Shown piece by piece: positions 7,356 to 15,058 of a DNA stretch of 21,573 bases. The stretch covers positions 1 to 21,573 of the forward strand of contig JAEWYG010000062.1 of assembly GCA_023395755.1 (NCBI GenBank), given 5' to 3'. Source of the DNA: Actinomycetes bacterium (GTDB lineage Bacteria; Actinomycetota; Coriobacteriia; Coriobacteriales; Eggerthellaceae). The notes beneath the pieces are model-generated. The model searched no databases and was not told the origin of the DNA. It was given only the letters and a program-made list of their open reading frames with translations. Both the position numbers and the translations under genes were made by a program. Numbering within the stretch: position 1 is the first letter of the stretch; each line of letters begins with the position of its first letter.

Positions 7356-9041
7356 CTATTTTCCCGCTTTAACCAATTCTTCCGCCATCTCACGCAGTTT
7401 GAACTTTTGCACCTTCATGGAAGGAGTCATAGGGAAATCATCCACAAAGAACACGCGCTTAGGCACTTTATAACGCGCAATACGCGGGATGGCAAAGGCG
7501 CGCACGTCCTCTTCAGTCATATTCTCATAACCTGGTCGTACGCGAATAAATGCGCCCACCAACTCCCCAAGCTTCTTATCGGGTATGCCCACAACCTGCA
7601 CATCCAACACGCCCGGCATGGTTAACAGGAAGTTCTCTATCTCAAGCGGATAGACATTCTCTCCGCCACGGATAATCATGTCTTTAATGCGTCCGGTCAC
7701 GCGGTAGTATCCATCCGCGTCCACCGTGCCCAGATCGCCAGAATGAAGGTAACCGTCTGCATCGATGGCACGCGCCGTCTCCTCGGGCATTTTATAGTAG
7801 CCCTTCATAACATTGTATCCCTTACAGCACAGCTCTCCCGGCTCGCCTATCGCGCAAATGTGTCCATCTGTAGGGTCGATCACGCGCACATCCACCGGCG
7901 GGTGTTTACGCCCTACTGTTTCGCACTTATGCTCGATATCATCATCAGCGCTGGTCTGTGTAAACACAGGGCTGGTTTCGGTTAATCCATAGCAGATGGT
8001 AATCTCACGCAAATTCATCTTATCCATAACTTCACGCATAGTTTCAGGAGGACAGGGGCTTCCCGCCATAATGCCCGTACGAAGGCTGGACAAGTCAAAC
8101 AAGTTGAAATCGGGATGATTTAACTCGGCAATAAACATGGTAGGCACTCCATAGACTGCCGTACCGCGCTCCTTATGAATAGCTTGCAACACCAAACCTG
8201 CATCAAAGTCTTCTACGATAATCATAGTGGAGCGATGCGTAAGGTTTGCCATAACTCCCAGCACACAACCGAAGCAATGAAAAAACGGTACCGGCAGGGT
8301 TACGCGATCTTCAGGACCGAGCTTCTGCCCCTCACCAATATAAAAACCGTTGTTCAAAATATTGCGATGGGTAAGCATAACACCCTTAGGGAAACCCGTG
8401 GTACCCGATGTGTACTGCATCATAACCACATCGTTGTTATCAAAATGCGTCTCAGCCTCCACCAGGGCGCTCTCGGGTACATGGCTTCCCAGCAAAATAA
8501 GCTCGGGTACGCTATAACAACCGCGATGCTTTTCCGGGCCCATATAAATAATATTCTGAAGATGCGGATAGTTCTTTGTCTCCAAATGACCTCGCTGCTG
8601 CGTGAGCGTTTCGGGTACCAAATCGCGAATGATCTGAAGATAGTCCACATCGCGGTAAGCATCAATCACACAAAGCGCCTTCATATCAGATTGCTTCAAC
8701 ACATAATCTAACTCATGGCTCTTATAAACCGGGTTGACCGTAACCATAACCACGCCAATTTTGGCAGTAGCATACATAAACGTGAGCCAGTCGGGAATAT
8801 TGCGCGCCCATACACCCAGGTGATCACCCGGACGCATACCAATAGCCAACAAACCACGCGCAAGATTGTCGGTACGCTCATCAAAATCTTTATAGGTCCA
8901 GCGCAAAGCACGATCGGGATACACCACAAACTCATGATCGGGGTTTATTGCCACCTGATCACGCAAATATGCGCCAATTGTCTTCTCTGAGTGCAGCGGG
9001 TAGTGATGATCACCCGGAATGGGAGTATTTTCTTCCTGCAT
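7356..9041 (-). CDS. AMP-dependent fatty-acyl-CoA synthetase/ligase
   Basis: Adenylates a carboxylic acid with ATP and transfers it to CoA. The 561-residue product has the P-loop YTSGTTGFPKG (210-220), the YGLTETSP motif, the hinge region HSGDLGTVDADGYYRVTGR with the following IRGGENVYP motif, and the C-terminal catalytic-lysine region PSMKVQKFK. The stretch VNPVYKSHELDYVLKQSDMK is typical of medium-chain ligases of the FadD/ACSF2 type, so a fatty or aromatic acid is likelier than carnitine. ATG at 9041 has AAGGAGG 5 nt upstream, and that site overlaps the stop codon of the XRE-cupin gene, giving tight co-expression. The 43-residue extension to 9170 lies inside the regulator gene and is rejected. 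Exact substrate not determinable from sequence. Confidence 0.93.
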   Translation of the reverse strand: MQEENTPIPGDHHYPLHSEKTIGAYLRDQVAINPDHEFVVYPDRALRWTYKDFDERTDNLARGLLAIGMRPGDHLGVWARNIPDWLTFMYATAKIGVVMVTVNPVYKSHELDYVLKQSDMKALCVIDAYRDVDYLQIIRDLVPETLTQQRGHLETKNYPHLQNIIYMGPEKHRGCYSVPELILLGSHVPESALVEAETHFDNNDVVMMQYTSGTTGFPKGVMLTHRNILNNGFYIGEGQKLGPEDRVTLPVPFFHCFGCVLGVMANLTHRSTMIIVEDFDAGLVLQAIHKERGTAVYGVPTMFIAELNHPDFNLFDLSSLRTGIMAGSPCPPETMREVMDKMNLREITICYGLTETSPVFTQTSADDDIEHKCETVGRKHPPVDVRVIDPTDGHICAIGEPGELCCKGYNVMKGYYKMPEETARAIDADGYLHSGDLGTVDADGYYRVTGRIKDMIIRGGENVYPLEIENFLLTMPGVLDVQVVGIPDKKLGELVGAFIRVRPGYENMTEEDVRAFAIPRIARYKVPKRVFFVDDFPMTPSMKVQKFKLREMAEELVKAGK

Positions 9042-9051
9042 GAAAGCCTCC

Positions 9052-9630
9052 TTACATCGGGGTGTACACGACAGCCAAAAACTTGGCATTCTGACCATCA
9101 TGCGCGCGCACTTGATGCGGCACGATGGAGTCGTAGTAGATGCTTTCACCGGGGTGCAACACATAAACATCTTTGCCGTACTCGATTTCGATCGAGCCTT
9201 CTATGCCATAAAGCCATTCCTCCCCTTCATGCCCAACCAACTCATGATCGGTCTCTCCCGAAGGAGTTACCGTAATAATGAACGGGTCCATGTGACGCGA
9301 GGGGCGCCCCGCCGCAAGACTGAAATAGCTCAAATCACCAGCATCACTCGCTGTCTCAAGCGATTTGAGACGAGTAACTTCTTCCATTTGATCGCTGTCG
9401 ATATAGGCAGGTCCCAAATTCTCATCGTCGTCCATAAGGGTTCCCAAGCGCACGCCCAAAGCACGCGTAATCTTGATGAGCGGGGCAAGCGAAGGCGGAA
9501 CTTCTCCAGCCTCTAACCCTTGCACCACCGACACATCGCACCCACAGCGGTCGGCGAGATCTTGACTCGACAGATGATGAGCTGTGCGCAGGGTAGCAAT
9601 CTTCTTGCCGAGTTTATTATCTTCAGCCAT
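9052..9630 (-). CDS. XRE-family regulator with C-terminal cupin domain
   Basis: Cytoplasmic transcription regulator, 192 residues: a helix-turn-helix of the XRE/Cro type (about 8-64, LRTAHHLSSQDLADRCGCDV), a linker, and a cupin_2 beta-barrel (about 115-190) with metal-ligand candidates H129, H135, E139 and H172. Such HTH-cupin proteins usually sense a small metabolite and control the adjacent gene. ATG at 9630 is chosen because AAGGAG lies 5 nt upstream and the product starts at the domain boundary; the long upstream extension (to 9813) is basic and low-quality. It is the first gene of a two-gene operon with the acyl-CoA ligase, 10 nt apart. Control of that ligase is inferred from context. 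Confidence 0.93.
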   Translation of the reverse strand: MAEDNKLGKKIATLRTAHHLSSQDLADRCGCDVSVVQGLEAGEVPPSLAPLIKITRALGVRLGTLMDDDENLGPAYIDSDQMEEVTRLKSLETASDAGDLSYFSLAAGRPSRHMDPFIITVTPSGETDHELVGHEGEEWLYGIEGSIEIEYGKDVYVLHPGESIYYDSIVPHQVRAHDGQNAKFLAVVYTPM

Positions 9631-9654
9631 GGGTGCTCCTTTTCGTTTTTTTGA

Positions 9655-9690
9655 AATGTGTATAGTATCCGCGATTATGTGATGAAGGTG
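9655..9690 (-). promoter_or_regulatory. Candidate promoter of the XRE-cupin/ligase operon
   Basis: On the minus strand two overlapping -10 candidates are seen: TATACA at 9659-9664 with a weak TTCATC 16 bp upstream, and GATACT with TTGCAC 18 bp upstream. Both are imperfect. The location, about 30 nt upstream of the Shine-Dalgarno, is suitable. Confidence 0.3.
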
Positions 9691-9920
9691 CAAGCTGCGA
9701 CGGCTAGAGGACGCAATAATTCGATGTGAGGCGCGTCTTCGCGAAAAAAGCACCTTTATATACTTCAACAAACGCGACAAATTCATCGCGGAAGACGTCA
9801 AATTCGTCATCATCCATAAACACGCATCTTCGCTTGATAAAATCGACCCCTTAGAAACGCTCCAGATCTCATTGGTACGTTAGTAGAACCCCTACCTTAG
9901 ATACTGCTTAGCAAGATCAA

Positions 9921-9960
9921 AAAAGCGTAACCGCCTCATCGATCAGGCGGTTACGCTTTT
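9921..9960. terminator. Rho-independent terminator of the DUF1269 gene
   Basis: A perfect 16-bp stem (AAAAGCGTAACCGCCT with its exact complement), an 8-nt loop CATCGATC, and runs of T on both sides in the appropriate strand sense. It lies 119 nt downstream of the minus-strand gene ending at 10080. Confidence 0.92.
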
Positions 9961-10079
9961 AAGCAATAACCTCGATAGCTCAAAAAGAGCCCTCAGTGTT
10001 CAAAACGGGCCACTGGCGCAAACTCTCCCGTACGAAAGAACCTCCCAGTACACCTTCTCGCTAGACGAGCAATATGTTA

Positions 10080-10568
10080 CTAGTTCTTAAACAACGCATG
10101 CTTAAGTTCTTCTTCATCCTTAATGGAAAGCGACGTCTGAAGCACGTCACCTCCAAACGGCTTAAGAGCATCAATGAACTTATCGGTGGTCATTTCGTCA
10201 ACCACCATAAACACAGCAGAGCTGTCGTCAGTGCTCAGCAGGTTGCGTACGCGGTCTTGAAAATCTTTATCCACGCCATGCTTGACAATGGCACCCGTCA
10301 GAGCACCGATTCCGGCTCCTAAAGCAGCGCCGAAAAATGGAACAAAAAAGATCAAACCAAACAGCGTACCCCAGAAAAGACCCCACACCGCCGAGGTACC
10401 AACCTGTGACCCCGGAGTAACGACATCGTACTTGCCGTCTGCCCGCCTAGCCACAACAGCGACCGATTGCAGGCTAACGATAAGATTCTTGTCGAGGTCG
10501 AGAATTCTCTGGTAAACAGAAGTTGCTTCTTGTTCGCTCGGATAACCAAGCACGATAAGCGTACTCAT
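10080..10568 (-). CDS. DUF1269-family membrane protein
   Basis: A 162-residue protein of the DUF1269 type: an alpha/beta N-terminal domain beginning STLIVLGYPSEQEA, a central Gly-rich membrane hairpin (about 72-110, WGLFWGTLFGLIFFVPFFG then AALGAGIGALTGAIV), and a C-terminal alpha/beta segment with TTDKFIDALKPFGGDVLQTSLS. Function unknown in the family; it is often seen in stress-related contexts. ATG at 10568 has AAGGAG 9 nt upstream; the extension to 10607 contains the Shine-Dalgarno and is rejected. It is monocistronic, with its own terminator, and is divergent from the MFS gene. Confidence 0.9.
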   Translation of the reverse strand: MSTLIVLGYPSEQEATSVYQRILDLDKNLIVSLQSVAVVARRADGKYDVVTPGSQVGTSAVWGLFWGTLFGLIFFVPFFGAALGAGIGALTGAIVKHGVDKDFQDRVRNLLSTDDSSAVFMVVDEMTTDKFIDALKPFGGDVLQTSLSIKDEEELKHALFKN

Positions 10569-10698
10569 ATGATAGAGCTCCTTTCCATATCTTAGCGGCA
10601 GCCCCACTCTAAGGCTTACGTAAGGTAAAAACGGGAAAATGTTTTCGTTTGAGGCTTATTCGATACCGTCGCGTAAGAAGAAAAGAACCTTTCACCAG

Positions 10699-10707
10699 TG
10701 CTATACT
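10699..10707 (+). promoter_or_regulatory. Extended -10 promoter of the Bcr/CflA MFS gene
   Basis: TGCTATACT is an extended -10 (TG-N-TATACT, five of six matches to TATAAT). No recognisable -35 at the right spacing, as expected for extended -10 promoters. The predicted start is about 45-50 nt upstream of the ATG at 10762; the leader holds a small CCCG/CGGG hairpin (10718-10733). Confidence 0.55.
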
Positions 10708-10761
10708 TGCTGACCAGCCCGTTTTCATGCGGGTTGTATGGGGTGCAAAAGGGGGTAATAC

Positions 10762-12000
10762 ATGCAATTAGCTTATCCACAGAAGCGTTTAGGGCCACAC
10801 TCCTTCTTCACGTGCGCACTGGCTATCAACCTGCTGCTTATTCTATCCATCGATATGTATGTACCAGCACTACCCAGCATGCAGCGCTCATTCAATGTAT
10901 CAGCAGCTTACTTAAACCTGACGGTGTTCGCGTTCTTCCTATTCAGCGCTGTGGGCGTCGCGCTGGCAGGGCCCATCAGCGACCGGTTCGGGCGCCGTCC
11001 CGTGCTCGTTGTGGCATGTGGACTATTCGCCGCGTCATCGGTACTGTGCGCACTCGTGCCCACCATCGAGCTGCTCGTGACGTTTCGTATCGGACAGGCG
11101 CTCGGCTACGGCGCTGTGGCCACCATCGAGACAGCCATGATCAAGGATGCCTACAAGGGAGCCGACCTCAAACTGGCCATGACCAGTCTACAGTCGCTCA
11201 TCATCATCGGGCCGGCTGTCGCGCCGTTTCTAGGCACGCTGCTGCTGAGCATTGCCGAGTGGCGCAGCATCTTCGAGTTCTTAGCAGTATGTGGCATCAT
11301 CGGATTTCTGCTGTCGCTACTGATATCGGAAACGAACCCGCGCGAAAAGGGCGCTGCAACACCCGGCGTGATGGAATCGCTGCGCGCGATGGTGTGCGAC
11401 GTGAAGACGCTGGGCAAAAGCCGCTCGTTTATGTCTCTCGCGTTCCTCATGGGCGTGGCTGGCATGCCGTACTTCGCGTTCATTGCCGTCGTGTCCTACG
11501 TCCTGCTGGATTTCTTCGCCGTGTCGTATTTCGAGTACAGCTGTATCTACGCGGCCGCCTGCCTCGTCACTATCGCCGCGCCCTACGTGTACGTGGCGCT
11601 GTCGAAACGAATGACCGTGCGCACCATCTTGAAGCTGTGCGTTGCGTTGACGGCGGCGTCGTTTGTGCTACTAGCCTTGTTCGGCATGGCCTCTCCCCTG
11701 CTGTTCCTCATCGCGTTCGTCCCCTATGCACTGGCCGAGGGCATCGTGCGTCCTATGGCATTCGTTGTATTATTAGACCAGCCCGCCGACCGCGTGGGCG
11801 CCGCTTCGTCGTTCTCAAACTTCTCGTACAGCATCCTCACATCCATCGCCACCGTGATAGCCACCCTCGCCTGGCCAAACTTCATCGTTGGTATCGTCGT
11901 GCTGACGGGAGCCGCGGCCGCGATCATGATGGGACTGTACTGGTGGGGATTGAAGAAGAAGGCGGACGAAGCGGAGGGTGTCGCTACCGAAGATGTTTGA
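10762..12000 (+). CDS. MFS multidrug efflux transporter, Bcr/CflA type
   Basis: Proton-coupled efflux protein of the inner membrane, 412 residues with about 12 hydrophobic segments. Seen: the N-terminal DMYVPALPSMQRSF stretch characteristic of the Bcr/CflA drug-resistance branch, motif A GPISDRFGRRPVL in the loop between helices 2 and 3, and a motif-C-like stretch with GPAVAPFLGTLL. ATG at 10762 has AGGGGG 6 nt upstream. The codons appear richer in G/C than the flanking genes, a possible sign of transfer (visual estimate). Its last 17 bases overlap the convergent PIN-toxin fragment. Drug specificity cannot be told. Confidence 0.92.
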   Translation: MQLAYPQKRLGPHSFFTCALAINLLLILSIDMYVPALPSMQRSFNVSAAYLNLTVFAFFLFSAVGVALAGPISDRFGRRPVLVVACGLFAASSVLCALVPTIELLVTFRIGQALGYGAVATIETAMIKDAYKGADLKLAMTSLQSLIIIGPAVAPFLGTLLLSIAEWRSIFEFLAVCGIIGFLLSLLISETNPREKGAATPGVMESLRAMVCDVKTLGKSRSFMSLAFLMGVAGMPYFAFIAVVSYVLLDFFAVSYFEYSCIYAAACLVTIAAPYVYVALSKRMTVRTILKLCVALTAASFVLLALFGMASPLLFLIAFVPYALAEGIVRPMAFVVLLDQPADRVGAASSFSNFSYSILTSIATVIATLAWPNFIVGIVVLTGAAAAIMMGLYWWGLKKKADEAEGVATEDV

Positions 12001-12217
12001 GCAGTGATTTGTCGAACGTAAGCACCTCTTCGCTGGCAAAGACGTTGCACGCGATAAGCCAGCAGTCGATAAAATCGAGAAAGCTCATGGCGTACATGCG
12101 CAGAGCGCCTCGCATAACCGTTTCCTCGTAAACGAACGCATCGTCAATAAAGTTTTCAAGAGCAATGTCGATATCCACACGCGAGAGCTTGTATACGCCC
12201 GACAGCACGTACACCAA
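11984..12217 (-). pseudogene. Truncated PIN-domain toxin (VapC-like), C-terminal part only
   Basis: The 77 codons match the second half of a PIN-domain RNase: VLSGVYKLSR..I..AL..F (lead-in helix), then SFLDFIDCWLIAC with the conserved acidic residues, and the final strand EEVLTFDKSLLKHL. The first half, carrying the initial catalytic Asp and about 45-55 residues, is absent; an in-frame stop lies 36 nt upstream of the TTG at 12217, and no antitoxin gene is adjacent. The likely state is a decayed toxin-antitoxin remnant. Its 3' end overlaps the MFS gene by 17 nt. Family assignment is from residue pattern only. Confidence 0.65.
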
Positions 12218-12243
12218 GAATGTAATACATTGTGCTACATTCT
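12217..12243. promoter_or_regulatory. Operator-like inverted repeat beside the PIN remnant
   Basis: AGAATGTA (12217-12224) and TACATTCT (12236-12243) form a perfect 8-bp inverted repeat with an 11-nt spacer; inside, AATGTAATACATT (12219-12231) is itself palindromic. Its position at the 5' end of the toxin fragment is where an antitoxin-bound autoregulatory operator would be expected. Role inferred. Confidence 0.45.
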
Positions 12244-12312
12244 AAAATGACAAATCACGGGATACATGCCGTAAAGCATCTACTTTATGGACAGCAATTT
12301 CAACACAAAACC

Positions 12313-12344
12313 ATCCAGCCTTCCCGACAAAAGGAAGGCTGGAT
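12313..12344 (-). terminator. Terminator of the fixABCX operon
   Basis: A perfect 12-bp stem (ATCCAGCCTTCC / GGAAGGCTGGAT) with an 8-nt loop, followed on the minus strand by GGTTTTG. It lies 42 nt beyond the fixX stop. Confidence 0.85.
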
Positions 12345-12385
12345 AAAAGAACTATGCTCGTTAGGCGGTTTACGTCGTAGAAGTC

Positions 12386-12685
12386 CTAGCCAAACCGATA
12401 CTCAACACCCATCGTGGGAGCAGGGTTAACCCACTTCTTGACAATAGTTCCCTCGCAAGCGATACGACACGTACCGCACTCAAGGCATCCAGCGTAGTCG
12501 AAGGAAGTAGAGCCATTCTCGTCAATCTTATAAAGAGCCGCCGGACACACACGTACCAGCTTCTTAAACTCCTCAATATCAGGGTTTTCGACAAGTTCGA
12601 TATGGGCGATCTCCTCGTCAACCTCGTACTTATCAAGCGCCAAATACTCATCAACATTAACCGTGATGTTTGCAATGTTACTCAC
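12386..12685 (-). CDS. fixX: FixX-type ferredoxin
   Basis: Small electron carrier of the FixABCX complex, 99 residues. Seen: VCPAALYK (C47) and the cluster motif CLECGTCRIAC (C67, C70, C73, C77), with the spacing seen in FixX and in the ferredoxin-like part of ETF-quinone oxidoreductases, consistent with one [4Fe-4S] cluster. The GTG at 12685 overlaps the fixC stop as GTGA, so translation is coupled to fixC; a GAGGAG sits about 14 nt upstream within fixC. It is the last gene of fixABCX, with a terminator 42 nt further on. No other Met start exists near the N-terminus. Confidence 0.95.
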   Translation of the reverse strand: MSNIANITVNVDEYLALDKYEVDEEIAHIELVENPDIEEFKKLVRVCPAALYKIDENGSTSFDYAGCLECGTCRIACEGTIVKKWVNPAPTMGVEYRFG

Positions 12686-13977
12686 AGCGACTTCAGAGCT
12701 CCTCTCACTTCACGGGCGAGAGTAAACAGCCCGCGCTTCTTTACGATGGGCATCATACGCTTCGTGAGGTGCGTTTGCGGCTTACCATCTACCCTGAACA
12801 TAGCGTTCATAATCTCTTTCACCATGACCGGATAGTCGGTGAACATGTTTGACCAAGACTCCATGGTATGAGGCCATTTGCGGAACGTTTCCAGATCGCG
12901 CATAACAAAAGAGTCTTCCATTGCTGTCTTATATGAAGCCAGCCCCGCCGCACTCGTGTCGCCCGCATCGAGTGCTTTCGCGGCAGCCTGAGCGGCCATT
13001 TGACCGGAAGCTACGGCAAAGTCCATACCACGCACTTGGTAGCCCATATTCATGCACAGACCCGCCGCTTCCCCCGCAATAAGTGCACCATCAAACACAT
13101 ACTGAGGAACCATGTCGTAGCCGCCCTCGGGCACCATATGTCCCGAATGCTCCACGAGCTTTGCGCCGCGAATAATGGGAGCGACCGCGGGATGATTCTT
13201 AAAATCTTCAAGCATCTGATAAACAGGCATTTCGTTAGAAGCACCGGCTGCCGTAGAAATAGTTGCCACCAGACCAAGCGAGATAGAATCTTTATTGGTA
13301 TAGAGGAAACCTCCACCAACATTGCCATGCGTACAATCGCCCACAAAGAGCATAGCGGCGCCCTCGCCCTCAGGCACCAAGAATCTATCCTCAATGGTAG
13401 ACGAGGGAAGCTCAAAAACCTGCTTGATACCAACCGCCATTTGGCTTGCTTTAGGACGAGCGTTTCCGAGGCTACGCTCAGACAGCAAAGTGTTTACTCC
13501 CTCAGCCACAATAGTTACCTCAGCGGTAATCTCGTCCTCACCAGCACGTACACCAATTACTTTACCGGATTCATCTTTCAGGAGTTCTTCAACGGCGATC
13601 CCGCAGATATATTCAGCCCCTGCTTCTTCCGCTTTCTCAGCTAGCCACTGATCAAAGGGAGCGCGCAAAACCGAATAGGAATCTGCTCCTTCTTCAGCTA
13701 GCTCTGGACTGGTAAAGTCAACGGCCATGCTCGCGCTTGGATCCATGAATGCCATACGCTCATGTGTGATTTTGCGCTCAAGTGGTGCTTCTTCCTCAAA
13801 GTTAGGAAAAACCTTCTTGAGCGAGTGGGAGTAAATGCGACCACCCGTCATGTTTTTTGCGCCTGCAAAGTTGCCACGCTCGACCACGAGGACCGATTTG
13901 CCGGCCTTCGCGAGCTCATAGGCCGCGATAGCGCCCGCACATCCGGAGCCGACGACAATCGCGTCGAAATCTGACAT
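12682..13977 (-). CDS. fixC: FixC, ETF-quinone-oxidoreductase-like flavoprotein
   Basis: FAD protein that passes electrons from the FixAB flavoprotein to quinone, working with FixX. The 431-residue product has the N-terminal dinucleotide motif GSGCAG (10-15) with a downstream acidic ERG, the KNMTGGRIYS stretch typical of FixC, a substrate region with GDCTHGNVGGGFLY, and a late GDAAG-like GEAAGLCMNMGY motif. ATG at 13977 has AAAGGA 7 nt upstream. It overlaps fixX by 4 nt but is separated from fixB by 155 nt, unusually wide for this operon; that gap holds a candidate internal promoter. It probably feeds an acyl-CoA reductase encoded outside the window (inferred from the cai/fix association). 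Confidence 0.96.
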   Translation of the reverse strand: MSDFDAIVVGSGCAGAIAAYELAKAGKSVLVVERGNFAGAKNMTGGRIYSHSLKKVFPNFEEEAPLERKITHERMAFMDPSASMAVDFTSPELAEEGADSYSVLRAPFDQWLAEKAEEAGAEYICGIAVEELLKDESGKVIGVRAGEDEITAEVTIVAEGVNTLLSERSLGNARPKASQMAVGIKQVFELPSSTIEDRFLVPEGEGAAMLFVGDCTHGNVGGGFLYTNKDSISLGLVATISTAAGASNEMPVYQMLEDFKNHPAVAPIIRGAKLVEHSGHMVPEGGYDMVPQYVFDGALIAGEAAGLCMNMGYQVRGMDFAVASGQMAAQAAAKALDAGDTSAAGLASYKTAMEDSFVMRDLETFRKWPHTMESWSNMFTDYPVMVKEIMNAMFRVDGKPQTHLTKRMMPIVKKRGLFTLAREVRGALKSL

Positions 13978-14099
13978 GGTTGGTTCCTTTCTCATTGAGA
14001 GGGTGCACATACCGGGAGCTTCAAAATTGATTACACTCGGTACGTTTCCAGCATACTATCCCGCCACACAGGGGATAACGGGCAAAAGTGCTCCACTGC

Positions 14100-14127
14100 G
14101 GTATATCGAAATGTGACGGATTTTCAA
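14100..14127 (-). promoter_or_regulatory. Candidate internal promoter before fixC
   Basis: On the minus strand TTGAAA (14122-14127, five of six -35 matches), a 16-bp spacer and TATACC (14100-14105, four of six). It sits just after the fixB stop in the 155-nt fixB-fixC gap. A weak TATCCC/GGGATA hairpin (14057-14077) lies between it and fixC. Confidence 0.35.
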
Positions 14128-14132
14128 TACGG

Positions 14133-15017
14133 TTAAAGAGCAGCAACTAAGGCCGGAAGAACATCTTTTACGTCGCCCACCAAGCCGTAATCGCATTGCT
14201 TAAACACAGCTGCGTTCTTGTCCTTATTAACAGCAAACATCGTACCTGCACGGTTGCACCCTATCATGTGCTGCATCTGCCCAGAAATACCACAGGCAAC
14301 ATACACCTTAGGAGATAGCATAAGCCCCGACACACCCACATAAAGTTCCGTAGGGAGCCAATTCACGCCTTCCGTAAGAGGTCGCGAGCAGGCAAGACCT
14401 CCGCCCAATTTATCACAAAGCGCACGAGCCAAATCAAGTTCCGACTCTTCAGCAAACCCACGACCAGCAGCCACGACGGCGTCAGCCTTGAACAAATCAA
14501 CGCCGCTCTTTTCAATAGGCTTACGATCGACAAGCTCCATCGGGCAAGCCGGAGCAACCCAGACAACATCCTCAACAACACTACCACCGGAAGGCTGAAC
14601 ATCGGCGAAGATTCCGGACCCTACGGTATAAAGAGCAACAGCACCTTGCGCCTTCTGCACACGCTCACCCACACCGCCGAAGTAGAGACTCCGAGCACCT
14701 TGCTCCTCAAAAGACATAACGTCGGTAATAGTAGAAGTCTCAGCATGCGCGGCAAGCTTACCAGCAATCAGCTTCATGCGCCGCGTGGGCTCCACGAGTA
14801 CAACACTCGGCTGCTCAGCATCAAACAACGCGATAACCGTATCGGCCGCGTCTTCCATAAGGGTACCTTCTGGCACGGCAATACGGGCTACTTTATCGGC
14901 AACACCCTCGAGGGCCTCGCCAAAGGTTACCAACACAACTTCGTCGGCCAGGGTGCGCGCACCAGCGGCAAGCTCGCGAGCTGCATCCGCGCGTTCAGCG
15001 ATAACAAGTGCTTTCAT
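14133..15017 (-). CDS. fixB: Electron transfer flavoprotein alpha subunit (FixB)
   Basis: FAD-binding subunit of the FixAB electron-transfer flavoprotein, 294 residues. Seen: an N-terminal ETF alpha/beta domain (about 1-175) and the C-terminal FAD domain with AGRGFAEE (about 184-191), the ACGISGQMQHMIGC motif (241-254), NKDKNA (264-269) and the closing DYGLVGDVKDVLPAL. ATG at 15017 is the conventional start; however the only good Shine-Dalgarno (AGAAAGG) is 14 nt away from it and 5 nt from an in-frame TTG at 15026, so the protein may start three residues earlier. It lies 41 nt after fixA. Confidence 0.96.
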   Translation of the reverse strand: MKALVIAERADAARELAAGARTLADEVVLVTFGEALEGVADKVARIAVPEGTLMEDAADTVIALFDAEQPSVVLVEPTRRMKLIAGKLAAHAETSTITDVMSFEEQGARSLYFGGVGERVQKAQGAVALYTVGSGIFADVQPSGGSVVEDVVWVAPACPMELVDRKPIEKSGVDLFKADAVVAAGRGFAEESELDLARALCDKLGGGLACSRPLTEGVNWLPTELYVGVSGLMLSPKVYVACGISGQMQHMIGCNRAGTMFAVNKDKNAAVFKQCDYGLVGDVKDVLPALVAAL

Positions 15018-15058
15018 AACTATCAACTCTGCCTTTCTTGTTTGAACGTACGGTAATC

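Larger units (their letters stand above)
9631..10079. other. Intergenic stretch between XRE-cupin and DUF1269 genes
   Basis: No gene is supported. The stretch carries the candidate promoter at 9655-9690, the inverted repeat CGCGA-N8-TCGCG (9773-9790), two related copies of CAAATTC followed by A/G-TC (about 9778-9809), a pair CGTCTTC (9734-9740) / GAAGACG (9791-9797), and the strong terminator at 9921-9960. The remaining 9961-10079 shows only a small GCTC-AAAAA-GAGC hairpin. Confidence 0.6.
12001..12385. other. Spacer holding the PIN remnant, an operator-like palindrome and the fix terminator
   Basis: Besides the PIN remnant and the two sites listed separately, 12245-12312 and 12345-12385 show nothing recognisable. 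Confidence 0.5.

Noticed and set aside
10698..12131. 477-codon plus-strand open frame overlapping the efflux MFS gene
   Set aside because: Arg/His-rich shadow in another frame of a transporter with clear membrane segments and its own Shine-Dalgarno.
14057..14077. Terminator between fixB and fixC
   Set aside because: Only 6 bp and no T-run; fixCX clearly belongs with fixAB.
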